DNA of 64,000 nt, from contig NC_135007.1 of NCBI RefSeq assembly GCF_051020985.1, positions 2,911,001-2,975,000 on the forward strand, written 5' to 3'. How positions within the stretch are numbered: position 1 is the stretch's first letter; each line of letters starts with the position of its first letter. The position numbers and the translations under genes were made by a program. The stretch is from Nomia melanderi. Taxonomy: Eukaryota > Arthropoda > Insecta > Hymenoptera > Halictidae. This document shows, in pieces, positions 12,768 to 24,120 of this stretch. The notes below the pieces were generated by a model. It was not told where the DNA came from. It worked only from the letters and a program-made list of their open reading frames with translations, and ran no database searches.

Positions 12768-12972
12768 TTGACACTAAAACTACCGAGCGATTAGAGTGAC
12801 TTATTTCTAATATTTTTATAAAAATTACATAATACGTTTAGTGTGATTCGAAGGATCCTCTAGTCTTGTATCTGTGCGAATAGGCAAATTTAATTGAAAA
12901 TCTTTCGCAAAAACGTCAAGCATTTAAGTTATGAAATACTTGCAAAATGAGAACTCGTTTTTGACTCGTCCA
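12768..12972 (-). mobile_element. Family C MITE, inverted and truncated
   Basis: Starts TTGACACTAAAACTACCGAG (TTAA mutated to TTGA). Its reverse complement aligns along nearly its whole length with the element at 14540-14764, sharing blocks such as ATTTTGCAAGTATTT and CGGTAGTTTTAGTGT, at roughly three-quarters identity by eye. The end near 12972 lacks the terminal repeat. No coding potential. Confidence 0.7.
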
Positions 12973-13732
12973 TCATACATTTTAGACGACGTAATGCATA
13001 CATAAATATTGAACTATCGCAGAAACAGATTGTGTTGATTCATAGTTCTGTGTCTGATAGGAAGTAAATATTGTGTGAGCTTTCTACATGCATATTCCGA
13101 AATAAATTCTAGCAACATAAAATAAAATATTCTGGTAGAAAACTCGGATAATAGATTTTTTAAAAATAGAGGTTCTAATACATTGCGTGTATAAAAAGTT
13201 TATTAGTGCCTCTACTTCAGCTCTTTGATTGAGTTTGTTTCTGACACGACAATAATTTAATATTCATATCCATAAATTTCAAATGACACACTTATAGTAT
13301 GAAATTACATTTTCTTTTAACTAGTTAACTGCGTTTCACGAGTACACGCGTCATCTTAAAACTTGAAATGATACTAATTCTTGCAACGTTGAATTCTTTA
13401 TTTTTCCAGATACACATGTAATTTCTTTGTTTTGCTTTGGTTTTTCATTAAAGTATACCCTAGGTGCACTCATCCTGCGTTTGTCGAGTACACACTTCGT
13501 TTTTTGAATTAAGTGCGCGCAAAACGAGAGATTTTTGAAACTAAATGCCACAGTTAACAGGTTAACGTCTAATCTCAAGTACATTACAGAACTCAACGGA
13601 ATTCACATTTATTGTTAGCACTTTGTACGACTGCGAATAGTCAGAAACTTGTAGAATCGAAACATTTAAAAGATACTCGAATCCCAGCAATTGGCAGCAA
13701 ATATTCACCGCTTAACTAAACGCTCGAATTAG

Positions 13733-13760
13733 ACCTCCTTATGCAGAACGTTAAGGAGGT
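13733..13760. repeat. Short perfect inverted repeat
   Basis: ACCTCCTTA and TAAGGAGGT are separated by 10 bases, giving a 9-bp hairpin stem. It lies about 65 bp from the 16-bp palindrome at 13823. No transposon boundary was seen; a structural or binding-site role is possible. Confidence 0.6.
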
Positions 13761-13822
13761 GAACCAAGGTGGAGCACACATTTCCTTATCAGTCGAAAAC
13801 CAATTGCAGTGCCCCGCGGCGT

Positions 13823-13838
13823 TATCAGCCGGCTGATA
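13823..13838. repeat. Perfect 16-bp palindrome
   Basis: TATCAGCCGGCTGATA is its own reverse complement. It sits in a GC-richer non-coding patch and is partly enclosed by a looser inverted pair (TTCCTTATCAGTCG near 13783 and GACTGAGGAA near 13842-13851). It could be a dimeric transcription-factor site or a cruciform-prone sequence. Confidence 0.7.
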
Positions 13839-14539
13839 CGGACTGAGGAAAGAATATTATCACAGAAATACATCCTTTAAACGTATTCAGTGCACGTTGC
13901 AACGGTTTAACCGGCTATGTTCCCCGGGCTGCATAATCCACGACGAACCTCCTCATGCAAATGCGAGGCAATAGCGTAGCTGGAGTGAGACTCCTCCGAA
14001 AGGAAATAAGGTATGTCGGTCCGTATCGATATCGCCTGCATATGATTTACAAGCGATTCCGACTGAATTTATTTGCCCGCAACAACCAATACTCTCTATT
14101 TACGACGTGGCGTTACGATATTTACATCAAATCGCGTCGCTTCGGACCCGCCAAAGGAAAACTCGGAACTTTAATTCTCCGTAAAAATCGGGAAAACGTG
14201 GAACGACCATTTCACTGAAGATTTCTCTTGATCAAATATTACTCTCCGCGCTTTAAAGCCGTGTATCGACCGAGAGCACCGTGCTGCACAGACTTCCTCG
14301 GAGTTTGAAATGGTTTTGAAAACAACTGTTAATAAGTTTATGATTCCATGAATCAACCGACCGGCGAAGTTTCTATTTGCTATTATAAATTTTCAGTGAT
14401 TTCAGTGACGCGTTGTATGATGAAAAGTTTAGTTTCCTTAATAAAATTGTGGAATTATTCAAAAAATTTTCTATAAATTATATTTTCCATAAATCGTGGC
14501 GTTCATTAAACGCACCAACCCTCAGACTATACTTCTTTT

Positions 14540-14764
14540 TTAACACTAAAACTACCGAACGGGTCAAATTGATCCACTTCGAAGTTTTTATTTTGCAAGT
14601 ATTTAAATTGTGAAGGCGTTTCTGCGAAAAATTTTCAAGTAAATTTGTATATTTCTACAGATATAAGGCTAGGTGACCCTTCGAATCTCATGAAACGTAT
14701 CGTTTTAATTTATATAAGAAATTGGAAATAAGTTACTCTAATTACTCGGTAGTTTTAGTATTAA
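14540..14764 (+). mobile_element. Family C MITE, complete (CACTAAAACTACC ends)
   Basis: A 225-bp element with intact TTAA at both sides. The left end TTAACACTAAAACTACCGAA and the right end, in reverse TTAATACTAAAACTACCGAG, are near-perfect inverted repeats of about 19 bp. Inside the left end is GGGTCAAATTGATCC. No ORF belongs to the element. Related copies lie at 12768 (inverted) and 18900 (inverted, partial). Inferred non-autonomous piggyBac-like element. Confidence 0.85.
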
Positions 14765-15318
14765 ACCATTTGTCTATCGCCTTTTCGTCTACTTACTTCT
14801 TTAATCATTAAAAAATGTTTGCCCTCATAAAAGTCACTGTTTATCTATCAGAAGAAATATATGTGTGATTTACAGCTATAGTCAATTTTGTTGTAGAACT
14901 TTGAAAACTGACTTTAAAGGTTTCTCGACGTATCTCACATTATAACTCACGATAACATTTAAAACTTGTGAGTGATATATTCATCTAATGAGAAAAGAAC
15001 TTGGATTTTTTAATAGTAAAAACATAAATCTGGATAATTTAATAGTAAAAGTATAAATCTGTATTTAATTAAAATTCTTTTCAGTCCACTTCACATAACT
15101 TTCGTCCATTTTAATGAGGATTTTATCATGGAGAATTAATTACCTAAGAGAAAGATGAAGTGTCATGGTCTTTAAGGTGCAATAAAATAATTTGAAATGT
15201 TAAGTTTCTATCGTCTGTGAAATCACTTAAGACGTACGAATTAGAAATAAGAAGAAAATATTAATTTTTATTCAAATACAGGATTGACAGTACAATAAAA
15301 GGGTCTATAGGAAACCTA
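14765..15318. other. AT-rich spacer with a small tandem repeat
   Basis: No gene. It contains two copies of a 29-bp unit beginning TAATAGTAAAAACATAAATC at 15011 and 15040, differing at a few positions. Otherwise AT-rich unique-looking DNA. Confidence 0.6.
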
Positions 15319-15569
15319 TTAACCCCTTGCCGTACAATGACGACTGAGACTCGTAATGAAAGTTTCTAAACCAATTTAACAATAATCAGTGTTGTTCATT
15401 ACCAACGAATCAAAGCAAACAACTATTTTGCTATTATGAATTTCTTATCTTTAAATGGAATTCCCACTTCAAGTAGAATGGAAACTTTTGTTGCATTTCT
15501 TTCAAACTGTCGATAGTAAAATGTTACGCGAGCTTAATGGCTAAAATAAATAGTACGCCACGGGATTAA
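15319..15569. mobile_element. Family A MITE, complete
   Basis: TTAACCCCTTGCCGTACAAT at the left, and a right end that in reverse reads TTAATCCCGTGGCGTACTAT. The 251-bp length matches the copies at 53 and 9935. No coding sequence. Confidence 0.75.
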
Positions 15570-16249
15570 GTAACAAATAATAAATCATATTATTTTCAAT
15601 TTCATTTTCTTTCATAATTATAGACATTAATACTGATTTCACACTTTGAAGCAGCTCTGTATATCCCTATAACTTACTTTAATATAATATGAAATGTTAT
15701 AAAAATCGAATTGATATTATAATAACAATGGCTGAAAATGATCTTACGCTATATCGGTACTCATTACAATCCTACAGGGTCGCTATGTATTACATCGATT
15801 TTATATAGGTTCTGTATCGGTTTTATAACGGTTATTTATCGGTTATATCATTCCACCTTCCAGTTCAATTCCTTCATTCCACACGAAATGAAGCGTAAGA
15901 ATGACTTACTTCTATCTCCCAGTTTGTTGTATAACACATACAGAAGCTCAGTAATGTATAAACATATTAACGTGTCGACAAAAGAAAATCAACCCTTGAG
16001 ACACAAAAAACAAATTTTTCTTTGAAATATTTTTTCATACAGCTAATATTGATATTCAACCAATATCAACTCTAACCCTATACAAATCTATAGTGCAAGA
16101 CACATTTTCAAATTGCTTCTCGTACAGAAACAAAACTATGTACTTATTTTATAGCTGTATCATTTTATCTGATACATCCTACAATTTCCTATAGATTAAT
16201 CGCAGTACAAAAACATCGGTTGTTAGAGGTTAAATCATTAAATTACATA
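15570..16249. other. AT-rich spacer with cryptic ATCGGTT repeats
   Basis: No gene recognised. Between about 15750 and 15850 the motif TATCGGTT and variants (ATCGATTTTATATAGG, TAACGGTT) recur several times. A similar cryptically repetitive tract with ATCGGTTCT occurs at about 18140-18240. The 95-codon frame at 15738-16025 runs through this tract and is judged non-coding. Confidence 0.5.
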
Positions 16250-16545
16250 TACACTTGACTTCCCATTTACACGGATTATCCGTTACACGTGGATTGGTTA
16301 TATGAAAATTGCGTAAATAGAGTCTGTCAGTATAGAAGAAAATAAAATATTAGAAAGAAGCTGGTATAAGTTCTAGAAATACATATTTACTTCATATATC
16401 TTAACAAAAAAACAATAATTTTATTAAGATTTTATTTCAGAAAACGAAAGTACATTTCATTTGGTGTCACTAAATTCAAATGGCGTAAATTAATATCACG
16501 GGTAAACAATACCGCGTAAACAAGAAACTCGCGTAAAAGTACGAC
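16250..16545. mobile_element. pogo-like MITE, copy 1
   Basis: The left end, CACTTGACTTCCCATTTACA after a TA, is paired with a right end (ACTCGCGTAAAAGTACGACA) that is its imperfect reverse complement. It shares long internal blocks with the element at 56873-57486: GCTGGTATAAGTT.TAGAAATACATATT and a CTTAACAAAAAA block, followed by a GCGTAAA-rich right part. TGACCCTCNATTTACGCG-type ends and TA targets are typical of the pogo/Tigger group of the Tc1/mariner superfamily. About 295 bp, no ORF. Confidence 0.7.
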
Positions 16546-18899
16546 AATTTATTTACTATTCCTTCGGTAATGCCAAAACAAAAATCAAAACCCTGTAAAA
16601 TTTTATTTTCTCCAGACTCTACGAAAAATTCTCGTCGCGTTTGCTCATCCACGATTCTCCGACACGAAGCATTGTCCGCCGGCTATCGGTTTCCCTCGAC
16701 GGATTCCATAAAACTTTACGAGCCCGAGAACAGCCGCGTCTGCCCGGTCCTGCCTATCGTTTCCAAAACTCGGCCGAGGACTAGCAATCACTGTGGGATA
16801 CTATTTTCGTACATCAGAAGAAGATTCGGTGTACACGGACCGAGCCGCTCGCCGACCCTGACTCAATTTCGAACACGACCCAGCTGCCCTCGTTTGCCCA
16901 ATCCGCCGCGTTTCGAAGCCGTTCGGCGCGACTAAAAAGACTTGTGGCCTGTGTTTCTCGGACGATACGCTCCCTTTCCGGCTTCCTCTTATCTGCTTGC
17001 AAGTCGGATGAGGGGGTAAAAAGATTGCGGTCACTCGGGGTCGCGATTCCTGCCTTCAACCGTAAAAAAAAGAAAGAATCATAAGATAACGACTGTTTGG
17101 CTGTTTCGTGAAAGGAATGCGCTGCGATAACGGTCAAAAAGAATTCATCCTGAGGCAGTGAAAAAATACTGAAGATTTAAATGCGGTGTGATTTCTTATG
17201 AAAAGATGAGAATAAAATATGGAGTAAAATCGTTTCGTCAGGTACTTAGTTTCTGAGGAATTGCGGAGATATGATTTGTTGCATAACTTTAAATGCCTAT
17301 TGTAAATGATACCTATTATAAGAATTGTTAGATTGTAAAGGAGAATAGCTGAAATAAAGAAAGAAACGGAACCTTCTGCAAGAGTTACTATAAACTTGTA
17401 ATGAGCCATCGCCTTCTTTAGGAATGTAGAAAATTTTAAGTACAGAGACAACCCAGTGAATCAACTACACTAGGAAAACTTAGGAAGAACATCGAAAGGA
17501 CATTATTTTGTATCTAATAGGCTCAAATTTATTTCACAAAATTTGAATTCCGCGCAAATAGGATTTCATCGCTAATGACCAGATTATTGATAGCAGTTAC
17601 ATATAAAAAAGGTAAAAAGAAGAACGAATGACAGTTCGTTTTCACGCAGAGTGAAATTCTATAGCACGAGTTTCATGTCCGAGGAAAGCGATATCGGCAC
17701 TGACTGAGTTCACGAGCACCGAAGTTCAATTTTAGACGCGTGAGGTGTCCCATGAGACCACCTCCTGACAGCGTGGGTGGATCCAAGGAGCGTTCCTTTC
17801 ACTTGATACCTAGCGAGCATCCGAAACTGCTCGAGCGCACGCATACCACAGCAACATTCAGATGGAATTTTGAAAAATGACGTATCTTCGGACAGAATTC
17901 TCTCGGTCACTGCGTATTCCACCTATATGAATCGATCCTTGTCAGTTCATTATGGAAACACGTCGTCAGTGCAATTACCATGAAAGTCGAAGAGACCGGG
18001 GCGTAATGATTGATCGATGTCCGCAGTATAAGAAACGTCTGAAATCTGAATAGACATCAGGGATTGAAAACAGTTATGATATTGGTTTCGATTCTTGAAA
18101 CAGTTATGAAGAACTGAAATAAAGTCATAATTGTTATTTGGTATATCGGTTCTGAGCTACATAGGTTTCGGTTCCGGTTCTTCAGAACCAATATTATATC
18201 GGTTCTACATCTATATAAATCGATATATTGGGTACTGGAAAAAGTTCGTACGGTTTCCTCGTTAGTAATGAATTGAGGTCCGATTTCAATCAGTTTAATG
18301 ATTGGTATTAGCAACCAGTTGTTTATTCTGTTGATATCAAATAAAAGAAAATTATTTTACAAAAATGTTTTGAGTTTAAATTTTGATTTATACTTGATAT
18401 CTCAGAATCGATATACCGAATGAGAACCAGGCAATGAACAACATCTTGAAGATCAGTAAAAATGCGGGCTGTCAATCTGTGTGAACCATAACACTATCCA
18501 GATGCAGTATCTGTCGTCAACGCTATCGATGCTCGTCAAGGGATTGCAGATGTTGAAGTTGAAAGGAGAGATAAACAGATGAGGATAAGGACGCTTTTCC
18601 TGTCGACATTTCCAAGGAAAACTAATGATCTTGCGAGGTAAGGGATCGATACGCAAATCTTGGATAAGTCTTGAAGTAGTCTTGCACCAGTCTTGTGACA
18701 GTTTGACAAACACTCTTAAAGCCTATGCACATGAGTAATTGTCTTGGAGTAATAGAAAAACAAAGTTCTTTCGTCTTACAAAAAAAGGAGAAGAAAATTT
18801 TACGTCTTTGTTCTTTCAAGATCGCACAGCGTCACTGCTGCGTCGAAGCAATTAAAGTGAATATTTGAAATTTCTCTATAGAAACTCCAGAAGTGCATC
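16546..18899. other. Gene-free stretch
   Basis: GC-rich, CpG-containing island at about 16600-17050, followed by AT-rich DNA. Overlapping open frames (for example 16570-16935 plus and 17034-16801 minus) are mutual shadows with no domains. The tract 18060-18240 is cryptically repetitive (ATCGGTTCT). No RNA gene or transposon end was recognised before 18900. Confidence 0.5.
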
Positions 18900-19055
18900 T
18901 ATTGAGGCTTTAGTTAATTTACAATTCAGTTTGCGTATTGCCAGATCAATTTCTCTAATAATTTCTCACAGAAACATCTGTTACCTTTTTAATAATTGCA
19001 CAAAGAAGAAATCAGGAGTGGGTCATTTTGACCCGCCTGGTAGTGTTAGTGTTAA
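18900..19055 (-). mobile_element. Family C MITE, partial
   Basis: The end at 19052-19055 in reverse reads TTAACACTAACACTACCAGG, followed by CGGGTCAAAATGACCC, the same terminal plan as the complete copy at 14540. Similarity continues inward to about 18900, where the partner end is not found. Non-coding. Confidence 0.65.
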
Positions 19056-22000
19056 TACAACTTCCGTGGTGTCGTCTAGCACTCTGTGTCATTTCTTACA
19101 GCAGTCTCATGGAATTACTCTCGCATCGGAATTTCGAGCAGCGACGGTTAGGTAGTTTTATATTCGGAATTCAACATCGGGGTTAGTTTGTTTGCTCGCC
19201 GCGGCTCGTAATGTGTTTTCTTTTACGAGCGATCAGTTCGGGAAGATACACGGGCGCTGTCGTTATTAATTCTCGTTCGGCTGTAGCTCGTTTATTACGA
19301 GCCCTATTCGACGGCGGCTGTTTAGTCAGCCTGGTAAAAACTCGTACGTTTCTTTCGGCGGTATTGTGCTGGCAACCGAGAGGATTTACAGATCGATCCT
19401 CGGCTGGAGACCGCACGGAACCACCGGGGTGTATCAATCACCACCGCGGTCGTTCTATCCCGTTTTCGAAGTTCACTCCCAGGTTCCGGCAGGGAAGTTT
19501 GCGAGGAACTTATACATATGAAACGGCTCGAATATCAAGCACCAACTACGACGCGACAGACGCGGCGAGGGTGCGACGGCGTCGAGTTAATTCCACGGTT
19601 AAAGAGATAAGCGAAAATTCGTTTCCGCGATGAATTTACATTCCGTATATCTCGCGGACGTTCTAGAGTTCCGTCCTCAATTACGTGCGTTTAGATAATC
19701 TAGCGAGCTGGGCGAGTTAAATGCGAATGCCGATGGTGATTTATATTAACCTAAAGGGTATCAGAATATTATGATTTTTTTGTCGTGCCTATAAAACTTC
19801 CTGTTGTTCCATTTTCGTCTGTATGATACTGTAAGAATACGTATGAAATTCCTGGTGTAACAATTTTCCTTCTGAATGGAAAAATTTGAAACGTCGGTAC
19901 TATACCACGCGGAAACTGTGTTATAGTATTAAACCATTACAGATTGTTATACAATTTTGCTATTATTTACTATTATATATGTAGCCGTTACGAATTTTCA
20001 GAAGTTGTAACGAAAGTAAATTAACGTTTGGAAAAAACTGTGAAGTAACTCTTCAAGGACAACGCTTAATGCAACAGAATTCTTATAAACACAATATATT
20101 TTCGTAACAATAAATTAATATAATGTGTAAGACATCATCTTAACGTCCTTTTAGATCAAGTTCGTAAAATGAAATGATAAAACGAAAAATACATTATTAA
20201 ACATTTGCGATCCAACAATTTAATATAATCGATAATATAATTTATAACTCCCAACTTCTCACATCCCACGAGTAACAATAAAAAAGATAACCCCCACACA
20301 ATGCCTGATTTCTTTCAATCTTTTCAAATTCATCTATCTTTCATGGAGATGTTAGCAAAACTTATTGATAATTTAGATTTTTCAATATACTTTAATTCTA
20401 AAAACCAGAAGAAAAATGATAATTGAATAATAAAACAAAAATGTAAGTACTGAGAATGATCTCAGATTCAGTAGCCTGTACCAAAATCGTTTCTGAAGAG
20501 TTACGAGATTTTTCTTGTTCGTTTTCTTACAGTGTAATGTTTTAAAAATAGAGTTCAACAGGGATTCTCGAATTGGCAAAGGTACAAATCGTATAAATTG
20601 CAGTGCTTGACAGTCGTTGGAAAGAATCAATTATTCGTCCGCGTGAAATTTTCACTCAGTGAATTTTTATAATTTGTTTATAAATTGCTTCGTAAATTTG
20701 CTGTGGGCGGAGAAAAAAATATTCTTAGAAAAAAAGAAGGCTGAAATTAAATGAAATGTGTCTGGTGATTGATCTTGGTAGAAATGGAGATTATAGGATC
20801 CTATTATCGTAAAATTTGTAAAGCGAGGAAAAAGAAAATGAATTATGTAGGTGATTTTGAAAAGTGGCAAGAAAGTCATGATGGATCTACAGAAAAAGTA
20901 GAAATTGATACTACTAAGGAAATACGACTGATGTTTTGGTTAATGCCACTTATACTGACGTGATACCCGGAAAATTAATTGTTTGATTTATTTGAAATTT
21001 TCAAATTTTTTTTCCGATCTTCATCGATCGAACTGAAATTACATTAACTTTCTCAAATTTCGGATTAAGTGCCTTAACAGACAAACATGTATTCGATCAT
21101 CTATTATTTTTCTAGATCTAACACTACCTACTAATTTTCATTTTTAATTTATTAAGAAATAGTCCAAATGTGAAAAGCTTCAATAATTTACAGACGGTAG
21201 AAAGTGATATAAATTTGTAGTATTATGCAATTTCTATATGCATAAAACACTGTCATATAAATATGCATTTTTTTAAAGTGCACAGAATAAACATGATGTT
21301 CTTCAAATACTTGGATTATTATCTCGCCATTTTTATAAATTACGTGCCGCAAAGGTTTAATGCTTTCTTATCATCGGTATTTCATGTAGTTGCTAATAAA
21401 AGAATACATGCAATATATATATATATGAAAAGTATGTGCAGTTATGACAAGTATTTAACCACAGTTTCAATGTCCACTTCAAAAGATATATGTTATACCC
21501 AATAGAATATTCATAAGAATAATTTTATTATGAAATGGAAGTAACGAACGTGAATATAAATCTCCTTTTATATGATAATTACGATCCTGCAGATAATAGA
21601 TAATAAAATAAATGCATTGAAAAACGTATACGCAAAATTAAATTAAAATATCGAAATAAAATGTTATAAACTGTAACAACAGCTCCACATGCAGAATTCT
21701 GTTCACATTAAGATCCATTATAATTCACATGAAATAAGAACATATTTGTTGGTACTATTATTTGACTTGTTCATTTCATCACACATATGTGACGCATAAA
21801 TTGTTTTGTATTATATATGTGACATATTATAAAATTGTTTGAATAGTTTATTCTATATATTTATATAGAGTGTTTCCGAAATCGTGGTACAACCAGGAAG
21901 AGAGAATCTCCACATAAAAATGAATCAAAAACATACAATAAAATTTTTTTATAGGAGACTAGTTTTCTGAAATAATCAATTTCTAAAATTTAATATTCCA

Positions 22001-22607
22001 TAATAAGTAAACGCGGTTACTTTGAAAATAAAGCGTCACATGAACAAATGCAGTTTTACATTTTCCACTTAATTTTTCATGAAAATGTACGTAACAATAC
22101 CTAAATTTCTAAAATTTGAAGCTTGCTCTGTAATAATTGATTTTCCGCTAATTATTGTATCACCAAATCTTTTTCTGTTTCACTTTATAGCAAAATTACG
22201 TTAAAACGAATCATCAAGCGTAAATTGTAACAAAACACTTAAATAATAATCTTCTCCTCTAAATCAAGTAACTAACTTCATGAAATGGACCTTGAACTAT
22301 CATCATGATACACAACAGTGCAATTCAAGCGGCTTTTTGGCCCAATTGAAATTTTTTATTACACTCGGGGCGCATTATTCCGTCAGTAGTTTGAGGGTTA
22401 AATGAGTGAAATTTTTTTCCGAGCAAGTTTGTACGTTCGAAGCAAGAAGAACCAAATTGACTTCCGTTGAATGCGTACCTCCGGTTACCGAATTCTTTAC
22501 CGTCTGACACAGGGATGTTTCCGTGGACTAGTGATAGGGATTTTTCAGAACTTTCCAAGCCCGACATCCATAAACGTTCCCCATATAAAGAAACAAAGTT
22601 CGCTCAC
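19056..22607. other. Gene-free stretch (includes a repeat-like fragment)
   Basis: GC-rich island at about 19150-19730 with a 140-codon plus-strand frame and an opposite 84-codon frame, neither recognisable. 19740-22320 is AT-rich. At about 21870-21920, AGTGTTTCCGAAATCGTGGT followed by an AGAGAGAATCTCC block has the look of a dispersed-repeat end, but no second copy is in the window. The missing continuation of the CUB gene is expected beyond 22608 on this side, yet I could not find the rest of the domain here. Confidence 0.5.
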
Positions 22608-22974
22608 CTTCCAGTACCCGGATGCACTCGGTGAGGTTCGGATAGTTGTCCGGATAGTTCGGACTGTAAAATTCCTGCTTGGTCTCGTCACCGATGTTGA
22701 ACTTCTCACACGCGTCTGGAACGTGTCGCATTTGACGACGCACCACACCGGTACCTCGGAACGGCGTCGACAGCGTCGTGAAGCCATTTTGTACCCTCGA
22801 CGAGACAGGCCAGTGTACCAACCGATTTTCCTGCGGCGGCACTGTCTGCACATAGTTAAAAGCCACGTGAGGATCCGGTATTCCACGATTTCCAAGCATC
22901 CCGTCGCAGAAAAGCACTCTCCTATCTAATACCACGCGGATTAATCCTTTCGCTACGACGTACATTGCGGCCGC
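22608..22974 (-). CDS. CUB-domain exon, probable Neto-like receptor auxiliary protein
   Basis: Internal exon of 367 nt (122 codons plus one base) read from an acceptor at TTTTGTCCACAG to a GTGAGC donor. Residues 1-88 of the exon form a linker without a recognised domain. At residue 89 a CUB domain opens: CEKF (first CUB Cys), FYSPNYPDNYP (the classic CUB turn motif), then TECIRVLE with the second Cys. The domain is cut by the intron in phase 1 after about 35 of the usual 110 residues, so the remainder must be in other exons. CUB domains act in extracellular protein binding. The EFYSPNYP...CIRVLE pattern most resembles the first CUB domain of Neto, which associates with kainate-type glutamate receptors at synapses; other CUB proteins are possible. 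Its 5' edge overlaps a transposon-like terminus at 22941-22974. No signal peptide or membrane segment lies in this exon. Confidence 0.85.
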
Positions 22975-22985
22975 CTGTGGACAAA
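22941..22985. repeat. Transposon-like TTAA terminus overlapping an exon
   Basis: TTAATCCTTTCGCTACGACG is nearly identical to the reverse of the element end at 24063-24044 (TTAACCCTTTCGCTACGAGC). Both are followed within 15 bases by a GC-rich CCGCC/GGCCGCC block. It covers the start of the CUB exon and its acceptor. No partner end was found, so whether a whole element is present is unclear. Confidence 0.45.
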
Positions 22986-24017
22986 ACTCCGAAATTCAAC
23001 TGTTCAAATAACGAAAATTAAAGGTTTCCAACGTGTTGTTAAGTAGTCCCTACTATACAAAATGATTTTCTTTTGAAAAATACAAATCTTGGGCAAATAA
23101 ATTTCGTTCCTCTATTTATATAACGTTGGAATCGGAACGTAGAATATCTATTGTCATTTAAAAAACTTCATAATATCCACATAATATAAAAAAATATAAG
23201 CACCATATGATTAGCTCTATATCTTACAACTTTTGTCTGAAGCCGTTTTTCGTATCACTTATACTTTTTAAGTTATTGAGTTTTGTTCAGAAAATGACCA
23301 TTTGGCCGCACTGTGCAATGATCGGAATCATATAAACCGTCGAGACATAATCTTTGAAGATGATTCTCGTTAACAATTTGTAACTCTTAAACTTTTACCT
23401 ATTTTGACTTTAAAAGAATTCATAATATGGTTCAAATATTAGTAATTATATCTGCAAGAAATCAACGAAAATTAGCCTTCAGATTTTTCAACAAATATTC
23501 CCAAATTAGGCTTGAAACTGGCGTTCCAAATGAGAATACTTTCTTAATTATGACCTTCAAACCACATAACTGTCTAAGCCGCAAGTAGCCGCAGCTACAT
23601 TTAGATTTGGCAATTATAGTAATCAGTACTGAAATATATCCAAAAAGAAAGAACTGATTCCAATAAATTACAAAAAAGTGATTTAACAATACCCAAATTA
23701 TGGCTCGTATCATAAATTGAACGGATTATTTAAATCATTTCTCCACTACTGTAACACTTTTAAGCCATATTTTCAATTTTTTAAATACTCTGTTACATGT
23801 TTACTCTGACGGATGAGAAAAATGACATCAGATTTGAGTAATTTGTAAATATTTCTATTTTTTAGATATAAGTGAGATTAAATAAAAAAAGTGTCAATTA
23901 TATATATATTAGACTATAATAAATCAAATTGCGTAAAAATTTCCAATTTGTAAAACAATTTTTTTCTATTTTTGACCTATTTTGTCCGAGAATCAACCAC
24001 TGTGCGTCGTCTCGTTC

Positions 24018-24063
24018 ATCGGAAGTGTCGCGGCGGATAAGACGCTCGTAGCGAAAGGGTTAA
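24018..24063 (-). mobile_element. TTAA element end (CCCTTTCGCTACGA)
   Basis: In reverse from 24063: TTAACCCTTTCGCTACGAGC, followed by a GC-rich CGCCGCGAC block. It shares its TTAA with a second element starting at 24060 in the other direction. The far end was not located; the AT-rich DNA on its left may belong to the element. Confidence 0.55.
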
Positions 24064-24120
24064 TCCTTTGCGATACTGTGCCCAGTCTGACTGTACGTCG
24101 CGTTTCATTCCAGACGGTCC
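24060..24120 (+). mobile_element. TTAA element end (TCCTTTGCGATACTG)
   Basis: TTAATCCTTTGCGATACTGT begins at the TTAA used by the element on its left. It has a piggyBac-like terminus distinct from family A (GCGATACTG rather than GCCCTACAAT), followed by CpG-rich subterminal sequence to about 24140. The other end was not found. Confidence 0.45.

Larger units (their letters stand above)
12973..14539. other. Gene-free stretch
   Basis: AT-rich to about 13600, then GC-balanced to about 14350. Open frames at 13351-13596 (minus) and 13955-14218 (plus) have no recognisable domains or splice context. It holds two perfect palindromic features listed separately (13733-13760 and 13823-13838). Confidence 0.5.

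Noticed and set aside
15738..18240. ATCGGTT-rich tracts as a CRISPR-like or satellite array
   Set aside because: Motif spacing is irregular, there are no constant spacers, and the sequence is eukaryotic; it is cryptic simple repetition.
19211..19633. 140-codon plus-strand frame
   Set aside because: No recognisable domain, shadowed by an 84-codon opposite frame, Arg/Ser-rich as expected from CpG-rich non-coding DNA.
22471..22929. 152-codon plus-strand frame opposite the CUB exon
   Set aside because: It is the antisense shadow of the CUB exon; the minus strand shows the domain motif and splice sites.
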